A DNA stretch of 37,433 nucleotides from a virus. A model generated the notes under the pieces. That model did no database searches. It was not told the DNA's origin and was given only the letters and a program-made list of their open reading frames with translations. The stretch's first letter is position 1; every line of letters starts with the position of its first letter. The stretch is taken from the IMG/VR virus record IMGVR_UViG_3300010933_000005, positions 1 through 37,433 of that record. One strand, given 5' to 3'. The translations under genes and the position numbers were made by a program. Of the stretch, positions 14,783 to 21,628 are shown piece after piece.

Positions 14783-15024
14783 GCAACATAAAGAGCGCCT
14801 TCCATTGGAACACAGGCGAACCATCCATCTTTGCCAAAGACCCATACTTCACCCCTAAAGGTAGAGAAGGTCTAACCAACTCAGCTATTGCAAGCGCAAG
14901 CAGAGAGAAGGCTGAGAACTATGGTAGAGACTTAGCCACAGTCCATGGTATTGGGATGATCGTAATCGACAAGCACAATTCCAAGGCTTTTCATGTACAC
15001 CGACCAGCTAGGAGATTGAAGTGA
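14779..15024 (+). CDS. Hypothetical 81-aa basic protein
   Basis: Start in ATGA overlap. Contains FHWNTGEPSIFAKDPYFTP and a C-terminal beta hairpin (GMIVIDKHNSKAFHVH) ending in a basic tail (RPARRLK). Could bind nucleic acid; no family recognised. Confidence 0.6.
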   Translation: MSNIKSAFHWNTGEPSIFAKDPYFTPKGREGLTNSAIASASREKAENYGRDLATVHGIGMIVIDKHNSKAFHVHRPARRLK

Positions 15025-15233
15025 AAGTAACACCTTGGTTTGACGGAGAAATTAAGCCTGTTAGAAAAGGCGTATACCAATTGTTTAATGGAACACAAAC
15101 AATGATTGGATACCAATATTGGGATGGTGAATATTGGTATGAATGGGATGTGTCGCCTGAAATAGCAGCAAAAATTAAATGGCCGGCAGCTTCTTGTTTT
15201 CAGAATGACAAATGGAGAGGTATTGCTAAATGA
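15021..15233 (+). CDS. TPWFDG-type small phage protein, 70 aa
   Basis: The opening TPWFDGEIKPVRKGVYQ plus the W-rich part (YQYWDGEYWYEWDVSP) matches a common small phage family with a conserved P-x-x-x-G-x-Y and G-Y-x-x-W core, probably a beta-barrel. Function not known. Overlaps both neighbours by ATGA. Confidence 0.7.
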   Translation: MKVTPWFDGEIKPVRKGVYQLFNGTQTMIGYQYWDGEYWYEWDVSPEIAAKIKWPAASCFQNDKWRGIAK

Positions 15234-15397
15234 ACCACTCCATCCTAATCCAATTCACCACTACAAAGCCTCTGCCCAAAGACTTTACAGACCTTGTAGC
15301 TGGAAGAATCTACACCCTTGATCTGGTAGAAAAGAAAGAGTGTGTAGCCCGACTGTTGAGTGAGGAAGAAGTGAAAAAACTGAAGGAGCAAGAATGA
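15230..15397 (+). CDS. 55-aa early protein
   Basis: MNHSILIQFTTTKPLPKDF, then LVAGRIYTLDLVEKKECVARLLSEEEVKKLKEQE. ATGA overlaps at both ends. A small beta-rich front and charged helical tail. No family. Confidence 0.6.
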   Translation: MNHSILIQFTTTKPLPKDFTDLVAGRIYTLDLVEKKECVARLLSEEEVKKLKEQE

Positions 15398-15624
15398 ACA
15401 AGACCCAAGGCCGCAAGCTAATCGCACTGCTCAAGCAGCGCCCTATGACCACTATGGAGCTTCTACAGACAGGTATCAGTACCTGCCCTTGGAAACGCAT
15501 TCGTGAAAGCCTGCAAGAAGGCGAAGAGCTTACCAGCTACAAGAGTTATCAAAAAGGTCTGAACGGCATCAACGTCTACCGCGTCACCAAGGCTTACAAG
15601 CCGCAAACAAAGTGGGTTAAGTGA
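15394..15624 (+). CDS. Winged-helix-like DNA-binding protein, 76 aa
   Basis: The segment RKLIALLKQRPMTTMELLQTGISTCPWKRIRESL reads as a helix, turn and recognition helix, followed by a beta wing (INVYRVTKAYKP). Basic overall. This pattern is common in small phage proteins tied to regulation or replication. ATGA overlap upstream. Confidence 0.6.
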   Translation: MNKTQGRKLIALLKQRPMTTMELLQTGISTCPWKRIRESLQEGEELTSYKSYQKGLNGINVYRVTKAYKPQTKWVK

Positions 15625-15625
15625 T

Positions 15626-16048
15626 ATGTCCTACAAAAAGTTTGAGTTGGAACCTATTGACTACGGTAAACGTCCCTACAATAAAAAACTATATTTCCAA
15701 AAAAGCGACCACCCACCAAAGGTTCAAAATATTGAAGGTAAGGCTCTTCGCTATCGCCAGCACAAAAATGGAGAGGTTGTAATTCCTAGATTGTTTGTAA
15801 AAATAGAGCCAGAAAAATTTGTACGTAAACCACCAAAAGAAGGTCTGCCAGACTACGAATCAATGCTGTCAGATCGAAAGTTAAGAGCTGGTCAAATCAG
15901 ATTCCTGTGGGCACATGGATGGCCAATGAAAAAAATTTCTGAACGGCTTGGATGCCATTACAACGTTGTACGTTACACAATAACTAAAAATTGCTACAGC
16001 GACGTTCAACAAATAAAGCCTAAATGGTGGGAAGATGAAACAGAATAA
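15626..16048 (+). CDS. Protein with C-terminal helix-turn-helix, 140 aa
   Basis: The N-terminal 90 residues are basic and Pro-rich with no known fold. The C-terminus has RAGQIRFLWAHGWPMKKISERLGCHYNVVRYTI, a resolvase/Trp-repressor-like helix-turn-helix (LWAHGWPMKKISERLG-x6-V). It may bind phage DNA near the replication genes. AT-rich compared with the neighbours. Confidence 0.6.
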   Translation: MSYKKFELEPIDYGKRPYNKKLYFQKSDHPPKVQNIEGKALRYRQHKNGEVVIPRLFVKIEPEKFVRKPPKEGLPDYESMLSDRKLRAGQIRFLWAHGWPMKKISERLGCHYNVVRYTITKNCYSDVQQIKPKWWEDETE

Positions 16049-16142
16049 ACGCGCCCCATGGCCATGGCCAATTCATAACGGACTACCCCTATTGCCAGCA
16101 AAGAAGTTTGATCCGTCTAAGTGGCCGGATGCGCCGTATTGA
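16035..16142 (+). CDS. 35-aa microprotein rich in Pro and Trp
   Basis: MKQNKRAPWPWPIHNGLPLLP, then AKKFDPSKWPDAPY. It begins inside the previous gene and ends at the -35 box of the RNA promoter (TTGACG shares the stop TGA). Pro/Trp-rich short peptides of this sort occur in phages; expression is likely but unproven. Confidence 0.45.
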   Translation: MKQNKRAPWPWPIHNGLPLLPAKKFDPSKWPDAPY

Positions 16143-16167
16143 CGCACGTAAATAGCATCGCTATAAT
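16139..16167 (+). promoter_or_regulatory. Sigma70-type promoter for a structured RNA
   Basis: TTGACG (16139-16144), 17-bp spacer, TATAAT (16162-16167): five of six and six of six consensus bases at ideal spacing. A start is expected near 16174. No ORF with a ribosome-binding site begins within the next 100 bp; what follows is the RNA fold described in the next entry. Confidence 0.85.
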
Positions 16168-16173
16168 TTATGA

Positions 16174-16274
16174 AACGCTTGGCGGCGTATTGGGCAAGGC
16201 TTCACATGCTGTCTGCTGGTGCCCACCAGTCCGCCAACATCCGAAAGGGTGAGACAGCAGGTGAAGCCTTTTTT
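16174..16274 (+). ncRNA. Candidate structured small RNA with pseudoknot and built-in terminator
   Basis: About 100 nt. Closing stem: 16196-16205 pairs with 16261-16270 (10 bp) and 16207-16214 with 16252-16259 (8 bp), with one A-G mismatch between them. Inside are hairpin CTGGT/ACCAG (16216-16229, loop GCCC) and hairpin CATCC/GGGTG (16238-16251, GAAA loop). TTGGCGG (16179-16185), 5' of the stem, is complementary to CCGCCAA (16231-16237) between the hairpins, a pseudoknot. TGGGC (16191-16195) could also pair with GCCCA (16221-16225). The stem ends in six T, a factor-independent terminator. I do not recognise an Rfam family. An HNH endonuclease gene starts 11 bp further on. Confidence 0.75.
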
Positions 16275-16285
16275 GTTAGGCTGAG

Positions 16286-16816
16286 ATGAGAAAATCAATC
16301 TCTAAAAAACTTCGCTTTGAAGTATTCAAGCGCGATAGTTTTGAGTGTCAATATTGCGGATCGCATCCACCCGGCGTTCTTTTGCATGTAGATCATATAC
16401 ATCCTGTTGCTGAAGGTGGAACAAACGATATTGACAACTTAGTCACATCGTGTGAAGAATGCAACTTTGGCAAAGGCGCAAGACTTCTTACGGCAATTCC
16501 TGAGAGCCTAGAAGAAAAGGCAAAAAAGATTGCTGAGTCAGAAGCCCAGATCGTTGGCTATCAAAAAGCAATCATGGCAAAAAGAAGCAGGCTGGAAGAT
16601 GCTGCTTGGAATGTAGTCCATATTTTTAATCAAGACGCAAACGTCTTTAACAAGGCCGATTTTCAAAGCATTAGAAACTTCATTGACAAGCTAGGACTTG
16701 ATGAAGTAATGAATGCGGCAGAGATTGCAAGCGCAAGAAACTACTGGAGTCTTTCGCGCCAGTTTAGATACTTCTGCGGGATTTGCATTAATAAGTGCAA
16801 GGCGGCAGGAAAATGA
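16286..16816 (+). CDS. HNH endonuclease with extra C-terminal domain, 176 aa
   Basis: Residues 1-65 hold a classic HNH: FEVFKRDSFECQYCG, then VDHIHPVAEGGTNDIDNLVTSCEECNFGKG, with two Cys pairs for a structural zinc and the D-H ... N core. The C-terminal 110 residues are helical (EKAKKIAESEAQIVGYQKAI ... YWSLSRQFRYFCGICINKCK) and are found with HNH parts ahead of phage replication genes. It overlaps the next gene by ATGA, so it may be a domesticated replication-linked nuclease instead of a mere homing enzyme. Confidence 0.85.
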   Translation: MRKSISKKLRFEVFKRDSFECQYCGSHPPGVLLHVDHIHPVAEGGTNDIDNLVTSCEECNFGKGARLLTAIPESLEEKAKKIAESEAQIVGYQKAIMAKRSRLEDAAWNVVHIFNQDANVFNKADFQSIRNFIDKLGLDEVMNAAEIASARNYWSLSRQFRYFCGICINKCKAAGK

Positions 16817-17589
16817 AGCGACCTTCATTTCAGTTCTACCCAAGTGACTGGCTAAGGGATACGGCCCTTAGAACCTGCTCTATTGGTGCGCGAGGCCTTT
16901 GGATAGACATGATATGTTTTATGCATGAGGGCAATCCATACGGGCATCTAAAGGTTGGTAACAAGGTTATCCTTCCTGCTAACCTTGCGGCTATGGTCGG
17001 ATCAACCTTGCCTGATGTTGAAGGTTGGCTAGAAGAACTTCGATCAGCAGGCGTCTATGACGTTGATGCCGATGGAACTATTTTGTCAAGGCGCATGATA
17101 AGAGACGAAAACCTAAGAAACATGCGTGCTGCCGGAGGAAAGTTAGGCGGCAATCCTGCATTGAAGTCTCCAGATAAGGTTAACCTCAAGGTTAACCTCA
17201 AGGATAAGCAAAAACCAACCCCTTCATCTTCTTCTTCATCTTCTACTTCATTTAATTCCGTACCTAAAGGTACGGGCGCAAAAGCGCCGCTCACTCCAGA
17301 CGAAATAATCTTCGGGTACGGGGTCCCATTGCTTACCAACGCTGGGACGCCTGAAAAGCAGGCTAGGACGTTCTTGGGTGGCCTGCGGAAATCTCACGGT
17401 GACGGTGAGCTTGTAGACGCATTGCGAGAGTGCATCCGTGCTAAGCCGCTACAGCCTCTGGAATGGCTGGCAAAGGTGCTCCCGCCAAAAGGTGCGCCGC
17501 CGAAGCTGAACAAGCAGGAGGCATTGGAAGCCTCAAACCGCGCAGTGGTGAAACGGTTGCTCGAAAAGGACGGACATGGAATACAGTAA
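16813..17589 (+). CDS. DUF1376/YdaU-like replication initiation protein
   Basis: 258 aa from MKRPSFQFYPSDW at 16813 (ATGA overlap). The N-terminal 100 residues have the DUF1376 pattern: FYPSDWLRDTALRTCSIGARGLWIDMICFMHE, with LAAMVGSTLPDVEGWLEEL as a winged-helix part. The segment NLRNMRAAGGKLGGNPAL is the usual linker motif. A Ser-rich low-complexity stretch (about 143-155) and a C-terminal domain (EKQARTFLGGLRKSHGDGELVDAL) follow. Proteins of this type precede helicase loaders and are taken as origin-binding initiators. Confidence 0.8.
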   Translation: MKRPSFQFYPSDWLRDTALRTCSIGARGLWIDMICFMHEGNPYGHLKVGNKVILPANLAAMVGSTLPDVEGWLEELRSAGVYDVDADGTILSRRMIRDENLRNMRAAGGKLGGNPALKSPDKVNLKVNLKDKQKPTPSSSSSSSTSFNSVPKGTGAKAPLTPDEIIFGYGVPLLTNAGTPEKQARTFLGGLRKSHGDGELVDALRECIRAKPLQPLEWLAKVLPPKGAPPKLNKQEALEASNRAVVKRLLEKDGHGIQ

Positions 17590-18214
17590 AAAACAGGATT
17601 TTTTCCAGATGGTTGCAGATGTGATGAGTTACTACAAGCAGGACACATCCGAGTTCATGCTTAACGTTTTTTGGGATGCCTGCAAAGACTTGGAGTTTGA
17701 AGCCGTGTCCAAGGCTTTTAATGCTCACGCCAAAGACCCGGACAAGGGCCAATTTGCGCCGAAGGTGGCAGACATTGTTAGACTTCTTCAAGGCACAAAG
17801 ACGGATCGCTCTATGGTGGCTTGGGGCAAGGTTTACGACGCAATGTGCAGCGTCGGAGCCTATACGGATGTGTGCTTTGATGAGGCCGCGATTAATGCCG
17901 CTGTAAACGATTGTGGCGGATGGGTGAAGATGTGCCGTACCAGCATGGAAAACTTGAGCTACCTACAGCACCAGTTTTGCAAGAGTTATTCCGCATACGC
18001 TGGCCGCAGCGACTACGAATATCCGAAGGTATTGATTGGGGAAACCGCATCGGCTGCACTGTTTGCAAAGCGCGGACTAAAAGCGCCGGAGCCTAGAATG
18101 ATCGGGAATGAGCAGGCCGCGAAAAACGTCTACCAAGGCGGATTCACTGCTATCGAGCGCGGACCTAGAAGCATTGGAGCATTGCTTGCTGGTGTTACAA
18201 ATAATGTAGGGTAA
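17576..18214 (+). CDS. Replication protein, DUF6475/loader-like
   Basis: 212 aa. Starts inside the previous gene (14-base overlap). N-terminus EYSKKQDFFQMVADVMSYYKQDTSEFMLNVFWDACKDLEFEAVSKAFNAHAKDPDKGQFAPKVADIVRLL is the helical fold used by phage helicase-loading or replisome-organiser proteins. The rest contains AWGKVYDAMCSVGAYTDVCFD and GGWVKMC. It stands in the usual initiator-then-loader order. Its last codons, Gly-stop, are part of the early element at 18207. Confidence 0.75.
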   Translation: MEYSKKQDFFQMVADVMSYYKQDTSEFMLNVFWDACKDLEFEAVSKAFNAHAKDPDKGQFAPKVADIVRLLQGTKTDRSMVAWGKVYDAMCSVGAYTDVCFDEAAINAAVNDCGGWVKMCRTSMENLSYLQHQFCKSYSAYAGRSDYEYPKVLIGETASAALFAKRGLKAPEPRMIGNEQAAKNVYQGGFTAIERGPRSIGALLAGVTNNVG

Positions 18215-18224
18215 ACACCTATAG
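18207..18224 (+). promoter_or_regulatory. Early 18-bp element, site 5
   Basis: TAGGGTAAACACCTATAG, the consensus form, 64 bp before the 18289 start. Its TAA is the stop of the replication gene. A partial copy (TAGGATAAACAC) follows at 18245-18256. Confidence 0.85.
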
Positions 18225-18288
18225 AACCCAATCAATCCATAGGCTAGGATAAACACACTGCAATATCGCAGATTTTTAAGGAGTAAAT

Positions 18289-18606
18289 ATGAGCAAGCCC
18301 GAAACGATTACGATTGACGACATCAAATATGTCCGCTCTGATGCGGTCCAGGTAAAGCCCAACGGGAATCGCAACGTGGTTGTGTGTGACCGTGGCTGGA
18401 TTTTCGCAGGCGATGTGACCCGCGAGAATGGCCGCATCAAGATCGCCCGTGCACTGCATGTGTTCCGCTGGGAGTCCATTGGATTTGATGGCGTCATTAA
18501 GAATCCGAAGAGCAACAATGTGACTCTCAAGACCCTGGCTGACGTTGACATGCCTGCTGATTCTGAACTGTTTTCTATCCCGGTGGATAGTGAATGGGGG
18601 CTGTAA
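18289..18606 (+). CDS. DUF6948-like small protein, 105 aa
   Basis: Ribosome-binding site AAGGAG. The block NRNVVVCDRGWIFAGDVTRENGRI, with VFRWESIGFDGVI and PADSELFSIPVDSEWGL, is characteristic of a small beta-rich phage family that I recall as DUF6948. In other phages it often precedes a Gly/Tyr-rich repeat protein, as here. Function unknown. Confidence 0.75.
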   Translation: MSKPETITIDDIKYVRSDAVQVKPNGNRNVVVCDRGWIFAGDVTRENGRIKIARALHVFRWESIGFDGVIKNPKSNNVTLKTLADVDMPADSELFSIPVDSEWGL

Positions 18607-18878
18607 TGGCTGGCGAATTTAAGCCGGTAGGCGACGGCTACGGCTACGGCTACGGCTACGGCGACGGATACGGCGACGGCTACGGCAACGGCTACGGCTA
18701 CGGCTACGGCTACGGATACGGCGACGGCTACGGCAACGGCTACGGATACGGCGACGGCTACGGATACGGCGACGGCTACGGCAACGGCTACGGCTACGGC
18801 TACGGATACGGCGACGGCTACGGCAACGGCTACGGCTACGGCACTGTTACCGGCAATACACGCAAGCGCAGAAGCTAG
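18606..18878 (+). CDS. Gly-Tyr repeat protein (GYG/GDG/GNG)
   Basis: 90 aa; the ATG overlaps the previous stop (TAATG). After MAGEFKPVGD come about 70 residues in which every other residue is Gly, alternating with Tyr and regularly spaced Asp or Asn, then a basic end (TGNTRKRRS). Such aromatic Gly-rich sequence is disordered and prone to self-association. No catalytic part. Coding is supported by the TAATG junction and the maintained frame over the whole repeat. Confidence 0.75.
   Translation: MAGEFKPVGDGYGYGYGYGDGYGDGYGNGYGYGYGYGYGDGYGNGYGYGDGYGYGDGYGNGYGYGYGYGDGYGNGYGYGTVTGNTRKRRS
18631..18842 (+). repeat. Hexamer tandem repeat GGC(T/G/A)AC
   Basis: About 35 six-base units of the type GGCTAC, GGCGAC, GGCAAC and GGATAC in an irregular but recurring order; the larger unit GGATAC-GGCGAC-GGCTAC-GGCAAC recurs. 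Six-base units preserve the reading frame if copy number changes. Encodes the Gly-Tyr array. Confidence 0.95.
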
Positions 18879-18903
18879 GATAAGGCATCCAATAGGAGGA
18901 AGT

Positions 18904-19173
18904 ATGAGCGATGTAATGCTTTTTGGAGTTCTTGAAATGCCTTACAACATGGCAATGAATGATGAGCTTTCTAGATGGCAATATTGGCAGCGAGGCCAAG
19001 AATCGGCACAAAATATTCGTGATTTGCAAGCTCAGGTAGAAGAACTGCAAGCAGATGCCGAGAGGCTTGATTGGCTTGACAAAGAAATCAGCGGCGGAGA
19101 ACCTAAACGCATTGCTTGCCTGCCTGGATGCCTAAGAGCAGTAATCGACGCTGCAAGAAAGGATCAACAATGA
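18904..19173 (+). CDS. Coiled-coil protein, 89 aa
   Basis: Strong site AGGAGG before ATG. The middle (ESAQNIRDLQAQVEELQADAERLDWLDKE) is a coiled coil that ends in the A-E-R-L-x-W-L motif common to small phage proteins. The C-terminus holds a Cys pair (IACLPGCLRAV). ATGA overlap with the next gene. Confidence 0.7.
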   Translation: MSDVMLFGVLEMPYNMAMNDELSRWQYWQRGQESAQNIRDLQAQVEELQADAERLDWLDKEISGGEPKRIACLPGCLRAVIDAARKDQQ

Positions 19174-19358
19174 CCATGACCAAGACATATGCCCTAAAAC
19201 GCCTCCTAGAGCACGGTGAGCTAAGATTCCGTGAGATAGTAGAGACAACCGGATGGAAGCCTAGCGAAGCGTGGAGTGCGATTCAGTGTCTGATGAGAAA
19301 AGATGTTGTGTCTGCCGATGGTATTTATCAGCGTGTTGTTTATAGGCTTGCAGAATGA
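19170..19358 (+). CDS. Winged-helix-like protein, 62 aa
   Basis: YALKRLLEHGELRFREIVETTGWKPSEAWSAIQCLMRKDVV gives helix, turn, recognition helix, and SADGIYQRVVYRL a beta wing. Basic. The ATG in ATGA overlap is chosen over one 18 codons upstream. Probably a DNA-binding regulator. Confidence 0.65.
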   Translation: MTMTKTYALKRLLEHGELRFREIVETTGWKPSEAWSAIQCLMRKDVVSADGIYQRVVYRLAE

Positions 19359-19462
19359 CCATCCTAGAAAAGCTAACCAAGCTCCGAGACAACTACAAGA
19401 AACAGCAGAAGTTTCTGGAAGCAAAGGCAGTACAGAGGGCTATTGATCTTGTGCGGAAATGA
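19355..19462 (+). CDS. 35-aa helical microprotein
   Basis: MTILEKLTKLRDNYKKQQKF, then LEAKAVQRAIDLVRK. ATGA overlap at each end with neighbours. A single basic amphipathic helix. Function unknown. Confidence 0.6.
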   Translation: MTILEKLTKLRDNYKKQQKFLEAKAVQRAIDLVRK

Positions 19463-19656
19463 ACCTAACCACAGCCCGCCAAACAACCCTAGACTGGCTA
19501 ATCAAGCTATCAAAGGAACCAGGATGGCGACACCACGCATGGCACAGGGCACAAGAGCTAGACAAAGACCAGAGCGGGTTGTATTGTGGAATTGCCCAAG
19601 AGTTAAAGAGCGCTATGAGGAAATCGAGCGAAGAAGCAAAGAAAGCTGGGGGCTGA
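19459..19656 (+). CDS. Hypothetical 65-aa protein
   Basis: Frame chosen among two overlapping open frames because its ATG overlaps the prior stop (ATGA). Contains TTLDWLIKLSKEPGWRHHAWHRAQELDKD, a Trp/His-rich helical stretch. No family. Confidence 0.6.
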   Translation: MNLTTARQTTLDWLIKLSKEPGWRHHAWHRAQELDKDQSGLYCGIAQELKSAMRKSSEEAKKAGG

Positions 19657-19657
19657 A

Positions 19658-19942
19658 TTGAGATACGCACTCCGTGTAGACGCCAATCAGGCGCAAGTAA
19701 TCAGCGCACTAGAGGCCGCAGGAGCTAAGGTAATGGTCATTGGAAAGCCTGTAGACCTGCTGGTAGGGTTTAATCGACGGTTCGCGCTGTTCGAGGTGAA
19801 GGACGGCGCAAAATATGCCAGCCAGCGCAAGAAAACGGCCCTACAGCAGCGTTTCTTTGAGTTGTACGAGGGTTACCCAGTCTGCCTTGTCGATGGCCCT
19901 GAGGCCGCGATACGTGCACTGAATGTGCTAAAGGCTGGATGA
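19658..19942 (+). CDS. VRR-NUC / PD-(D/E)xK-like nuclease, 94 aa
   Basis: Pattern VDLLVGFNRRFALFEVKDG gives the Asp, then Glu-x-Lys core, followed by KTALQQRFFELYEGYPVCLVDGPEAAIRAL (the conserved Q and V-x-x-x-x-E/D-A). Small stand-alone VRR-NUC-type nucleases are common in phages, thought to process branched DNA. The TTG start one base after the previous stop is the most natural; no in-frame ATG is nearby. Confidence 0.7.
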   Translation: MRYALRVDANQAQVISALEAAGAKVMVIGKPVDLLVGFNRRFALFEVKDGAKYASQRKKTALQQRFFELYEGYPVCLVDGPEAAIRALNVLKAG

Positions 19943-19952
19943 AAACACAGAC

Positions 19953-19970
19953 TAGGGTAAGCACCTATTG
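19953..19970 (+). promoter_or_regulatory. Early 18-bp element, site 6
   Basis: TAGGGTAAGCACCTATTG, 87 bp before the 20058 start; two changes from the common form. The following stretch to 20057 holds no clear gene. Confidence 0.75.
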
Positions 19971-20057
19971 TTTTATTCCATAGAGAGGCGATGATTTAGG
20001 CGTGTACTTAGAGGTGGTGCGGCGTGGAAGGGCACGCGCCAAAGCAAAGGAACAGCA

Positions 20058-20246
20058 ATGAAGATCGAAGTAGAAGCCAGCGCACTAGACAAGATCAAGG
20101 CCATGTGTGAGCGTTTGCAGCAGGAGAGGGATGAGTTGCTGCACGCGGTTATTGAGGTGGAAGATGCGCTTGAAGACGGGCATTGGCAAGAAACCAAGAG
20201 TGCGCTTCGGGGATTGATCGCCAAATGCACACAGGAGCAGTCATGA
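20058..20246 (+). CDS. Coiled-coil protein, 62 aa
   Basis: AAAGGA nine bases before ATG. Acidic helix with heptads (LDKIKAMCERLQQERDELLHAVIEVEDALE). No known domain. ATGA overlap with the following gene. Confidence 0.65.
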   Translation: MKIEVEASALDKIKAMCERLQQERDELLHAVIEVEDALEDGHWQETKSALRGLIAKCTQEQS

Positions 20247-20470
20247 GCCGCGAGAAATTGATTCAGCAGACGTTTGAATCTGGTGGAGAATATCGCGGGC
20301 AATACGACTTGCACCAGTTTACAAGCGAAGAACTAGAACGCTTCGCCGCCGCCATCCGAGCAGCTACTAAGGAAGAAGATGCAAGGATCGCAGATTCTTT
20401 TTATCATCACATTCGACAATACACTACTGATGTTCCTGATATTGGTGGGGCCATCCGTGCAAGCAAATGA
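20243..20470 (+). CDS. Hypothetical 75-aa protein
   Basis: Start MSREKLIQQTFESGGEY in ATGA overlap (an upstream ATG at 20183 lies within the previous gene). Contains FTSEELERFAAAIRAATKEEDARIADS and ends IGGAIRASK, an architecture seen in small phage proteins with the F-A-x-x-I-R-A block. Function unknown. Confidence 0.65.
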   Translation: MSREKLIQQTFESGGEYRGQYDLHQFTSEELERFAAAIRAATKEEDARIADSFYHHIRQYTTDVPDIGGAIRASK

Positions 20471-20502
20471 GCGAACCCAAAGACCCACATGAATAAATAA
20501 CA

Positions 20503-21018
20503 ATGAGCCTTTTTGATAACGTAAAGCCAATTCCAGATTGGGAATCTTATGGCATAACCAAAGATGGATTAATTTACAGAATTGGTAAAGCAAAAGGCGC
20601 AAAAGTTGGCAAACAAATAAAACCGCACTTGCATACAAAAAGAGGCTATTTAACAGTAAGACTTTATCAAAAAGATAAACAAAAAACGTTTGACGTTCAT
20701 AGGCTGGTTGCAATTACTTATTTTGGTGAAATTCCATTTGGTATGGATGTATGCCATAAAAATGGGATAAAAACAGATTGTCGTTTAGATAATCTTCGAG
20801 TTGGCAGCAAAAGCTCTAACGAGATGGACAAGATAGATCACGGGACATCAAATCGCGGCGAAAGAAATGGCAACAATAAATATTCAGAAAGTCTCATAAA
20901 AACCGCTAAAAATAGGATTGCTGCAAAAGAAGACATAAAAGAAATTTCACAGTCTCTTGGTATAAACATTCGCCATCTAAAAAACATAAAAAATGGCTAT
21001 AAATGGAAATGGCTGTAA
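20503..21018 (+). CDS. HNH homing endonuclease with NUMOD4-like front
   Basis: 171 aa. NUMOD4-like start (VKPIPDWESYGITKDGLIYRIGK), then HNH_3: VHRLVAITYFGEIPFGMDVCHKNGIKTDCRLDNLRVG, with H-R ... C-H-x-N-G ... N-L-R. The C-terminal part (IKEISQSLGINIRHLKNIKNG) is a helix-turn-helix (NUMOD-like). Markedly AT-rich and Lys-rich compared with its neighbours. Its stop overlaps the next start (TAATG), a border insertion. Confidence 0.87.
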   Translation: MSLFDNVKPIPDWESYGITKDGLIYRIGKAKGAKVGKQIKPHLHTKRGYLTVRLYQKDKQKTFDVHRLVAITYFGEIPFGMDVCHKNGIKTDCRLDNLRVGSKSSNEMDKIDHGTSNRGERNGNNKYSESLIKTAKNRIAAKEDIKEISQSLGINIRHLKNIKNGYKWKWL

Positions 21019-21362
21019 TGGAAGACAACAATCCGCGATCTGCTGTAGAGTACCTCATTAAGACAGCCCCCAGGTTCGCCAAAGCCAAGGCTGAGAGGGT
21101 CTATGTGGAGAACTTTCTCAGAAGCAAGAAAAGCCTGCTCATGGCTCAGACCGAAGGAGCAGTAAACGCAAAGGAAGCGTATGCCTACGCGCATCCAGAG
21201 TACATCGAGCTACTGAAAGGGCTTAGAACTGCTGTAGAGGCCGAGGAAACGCTGAAATACAAAATGTTGGCGGCTGATCTTTCTGTTCAAATCTGGCGGA
21301 CAGAGCAAGCCAGCAACAGATCAATTGATAAGGGCATATGCCAGGACAATGCAACGCGATAG
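21018..21362 (+). CDS. Phage protein with AYAHPEYIELLKGL motif, 114 aa
   Basis: Start at the TAATG overlap. Conserved helical block: AVEYLIKTAPRFAKAKAERVYVENFLRSKKSLLM, then AYAYAHPEYIELLKGLRTAVEAEETL and QIWRTEQASNRSIDKG. I know this as a recurring phage family near recombination or replication genes, without set function. Entirely alpha-helical and basic in front. Confidence 0.7.
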   Translation: MEDNNPRSAVEYLIKTAPRFAKAKAERVYVENFLRSKKSLLMAQTEGAVNAKEAYAYAHPEYIELLKGLRTAVEAEETLKYKMLAADLSVQIWRTEQASNRSIDKGICQDNATR

Positions 21363-21368
21363 GAGTGA

Positions 21369-21566
21369 ATGATGGAGTACAAATACCCGCCTTTGCCATA
21401 CCCGCAAATTCCAGGCAACGACTACACAGCAGCCGACCTGCGCCAATACGCAGAACAAGCAGTAGCACCACTGCTGGCTGAGATTGAGCGGCTGAAACGT
21501 GGCGAGTTCATCTGTAACAAATGCTATCTACGTAAAGACGCAGAGGTTGGCACGCCTGATTTTTGA
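21369..21566 (+). CDS. Hypothetical 65-aa protein with a C-x2-C
   Basis: AGGAG six bases ahead. Pro/Tyr-rich start (YKYPPLPYPQIPGNDYTAADL), a coil (QYAEQAVAPLLAEIERLKRG) and a terminal Cys pair (FICNKCYLRKD). Two ATGs in a row. Last gene before a structured region and terminator. Confidence 0.6.
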   Translation: MMEYKYPPLPYPQIPGNDYTAADLRQYAEQAVAPLLAEIERLKRGEFICNKCYLRKDAEVGTPDF

Positions 21567-21575
21567 ATCTCCCCT

Positions 21576-21624
21576 GGTGCATAGGTTTTGCGTTCACTCC
21601 TAGCGCAGTTGCCGCCTATGCATC
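21576..21624 (+). other. Long stem-loop ahead of the terminator
   Basis: GGTGCATAGG (21576-21585) pairs with CCTATGCATC (21615-21624), 10 bp with one G-T; inside, TGCG (21589-21592) pairs with CGCA (21604-21607). It directly precedes the strong terminator, so the pair could be an operon-end structure, a processed small RNA or an attenuator. Confidence 0.5.
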
Positions 21625-21628
21625 CTTA

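Noticed and set aside
16174-16274. Group I intron, HEARO/IscB-type RNA or phage C4 antisense RNA as the identity of the structured RNA
   Set aside because: Too short for a group I intron core and no split gene around it. The HNH gene behind it lacks the RuvC part of IscB/IsrB. I could not match a C4-like antisense target, though without a search this is not excluded.
18631-18842. CRISPR-like array or variable-number spacer region
   Set aside because: Units are six bases long, contiguous and coding; no spacers and no cas genes.
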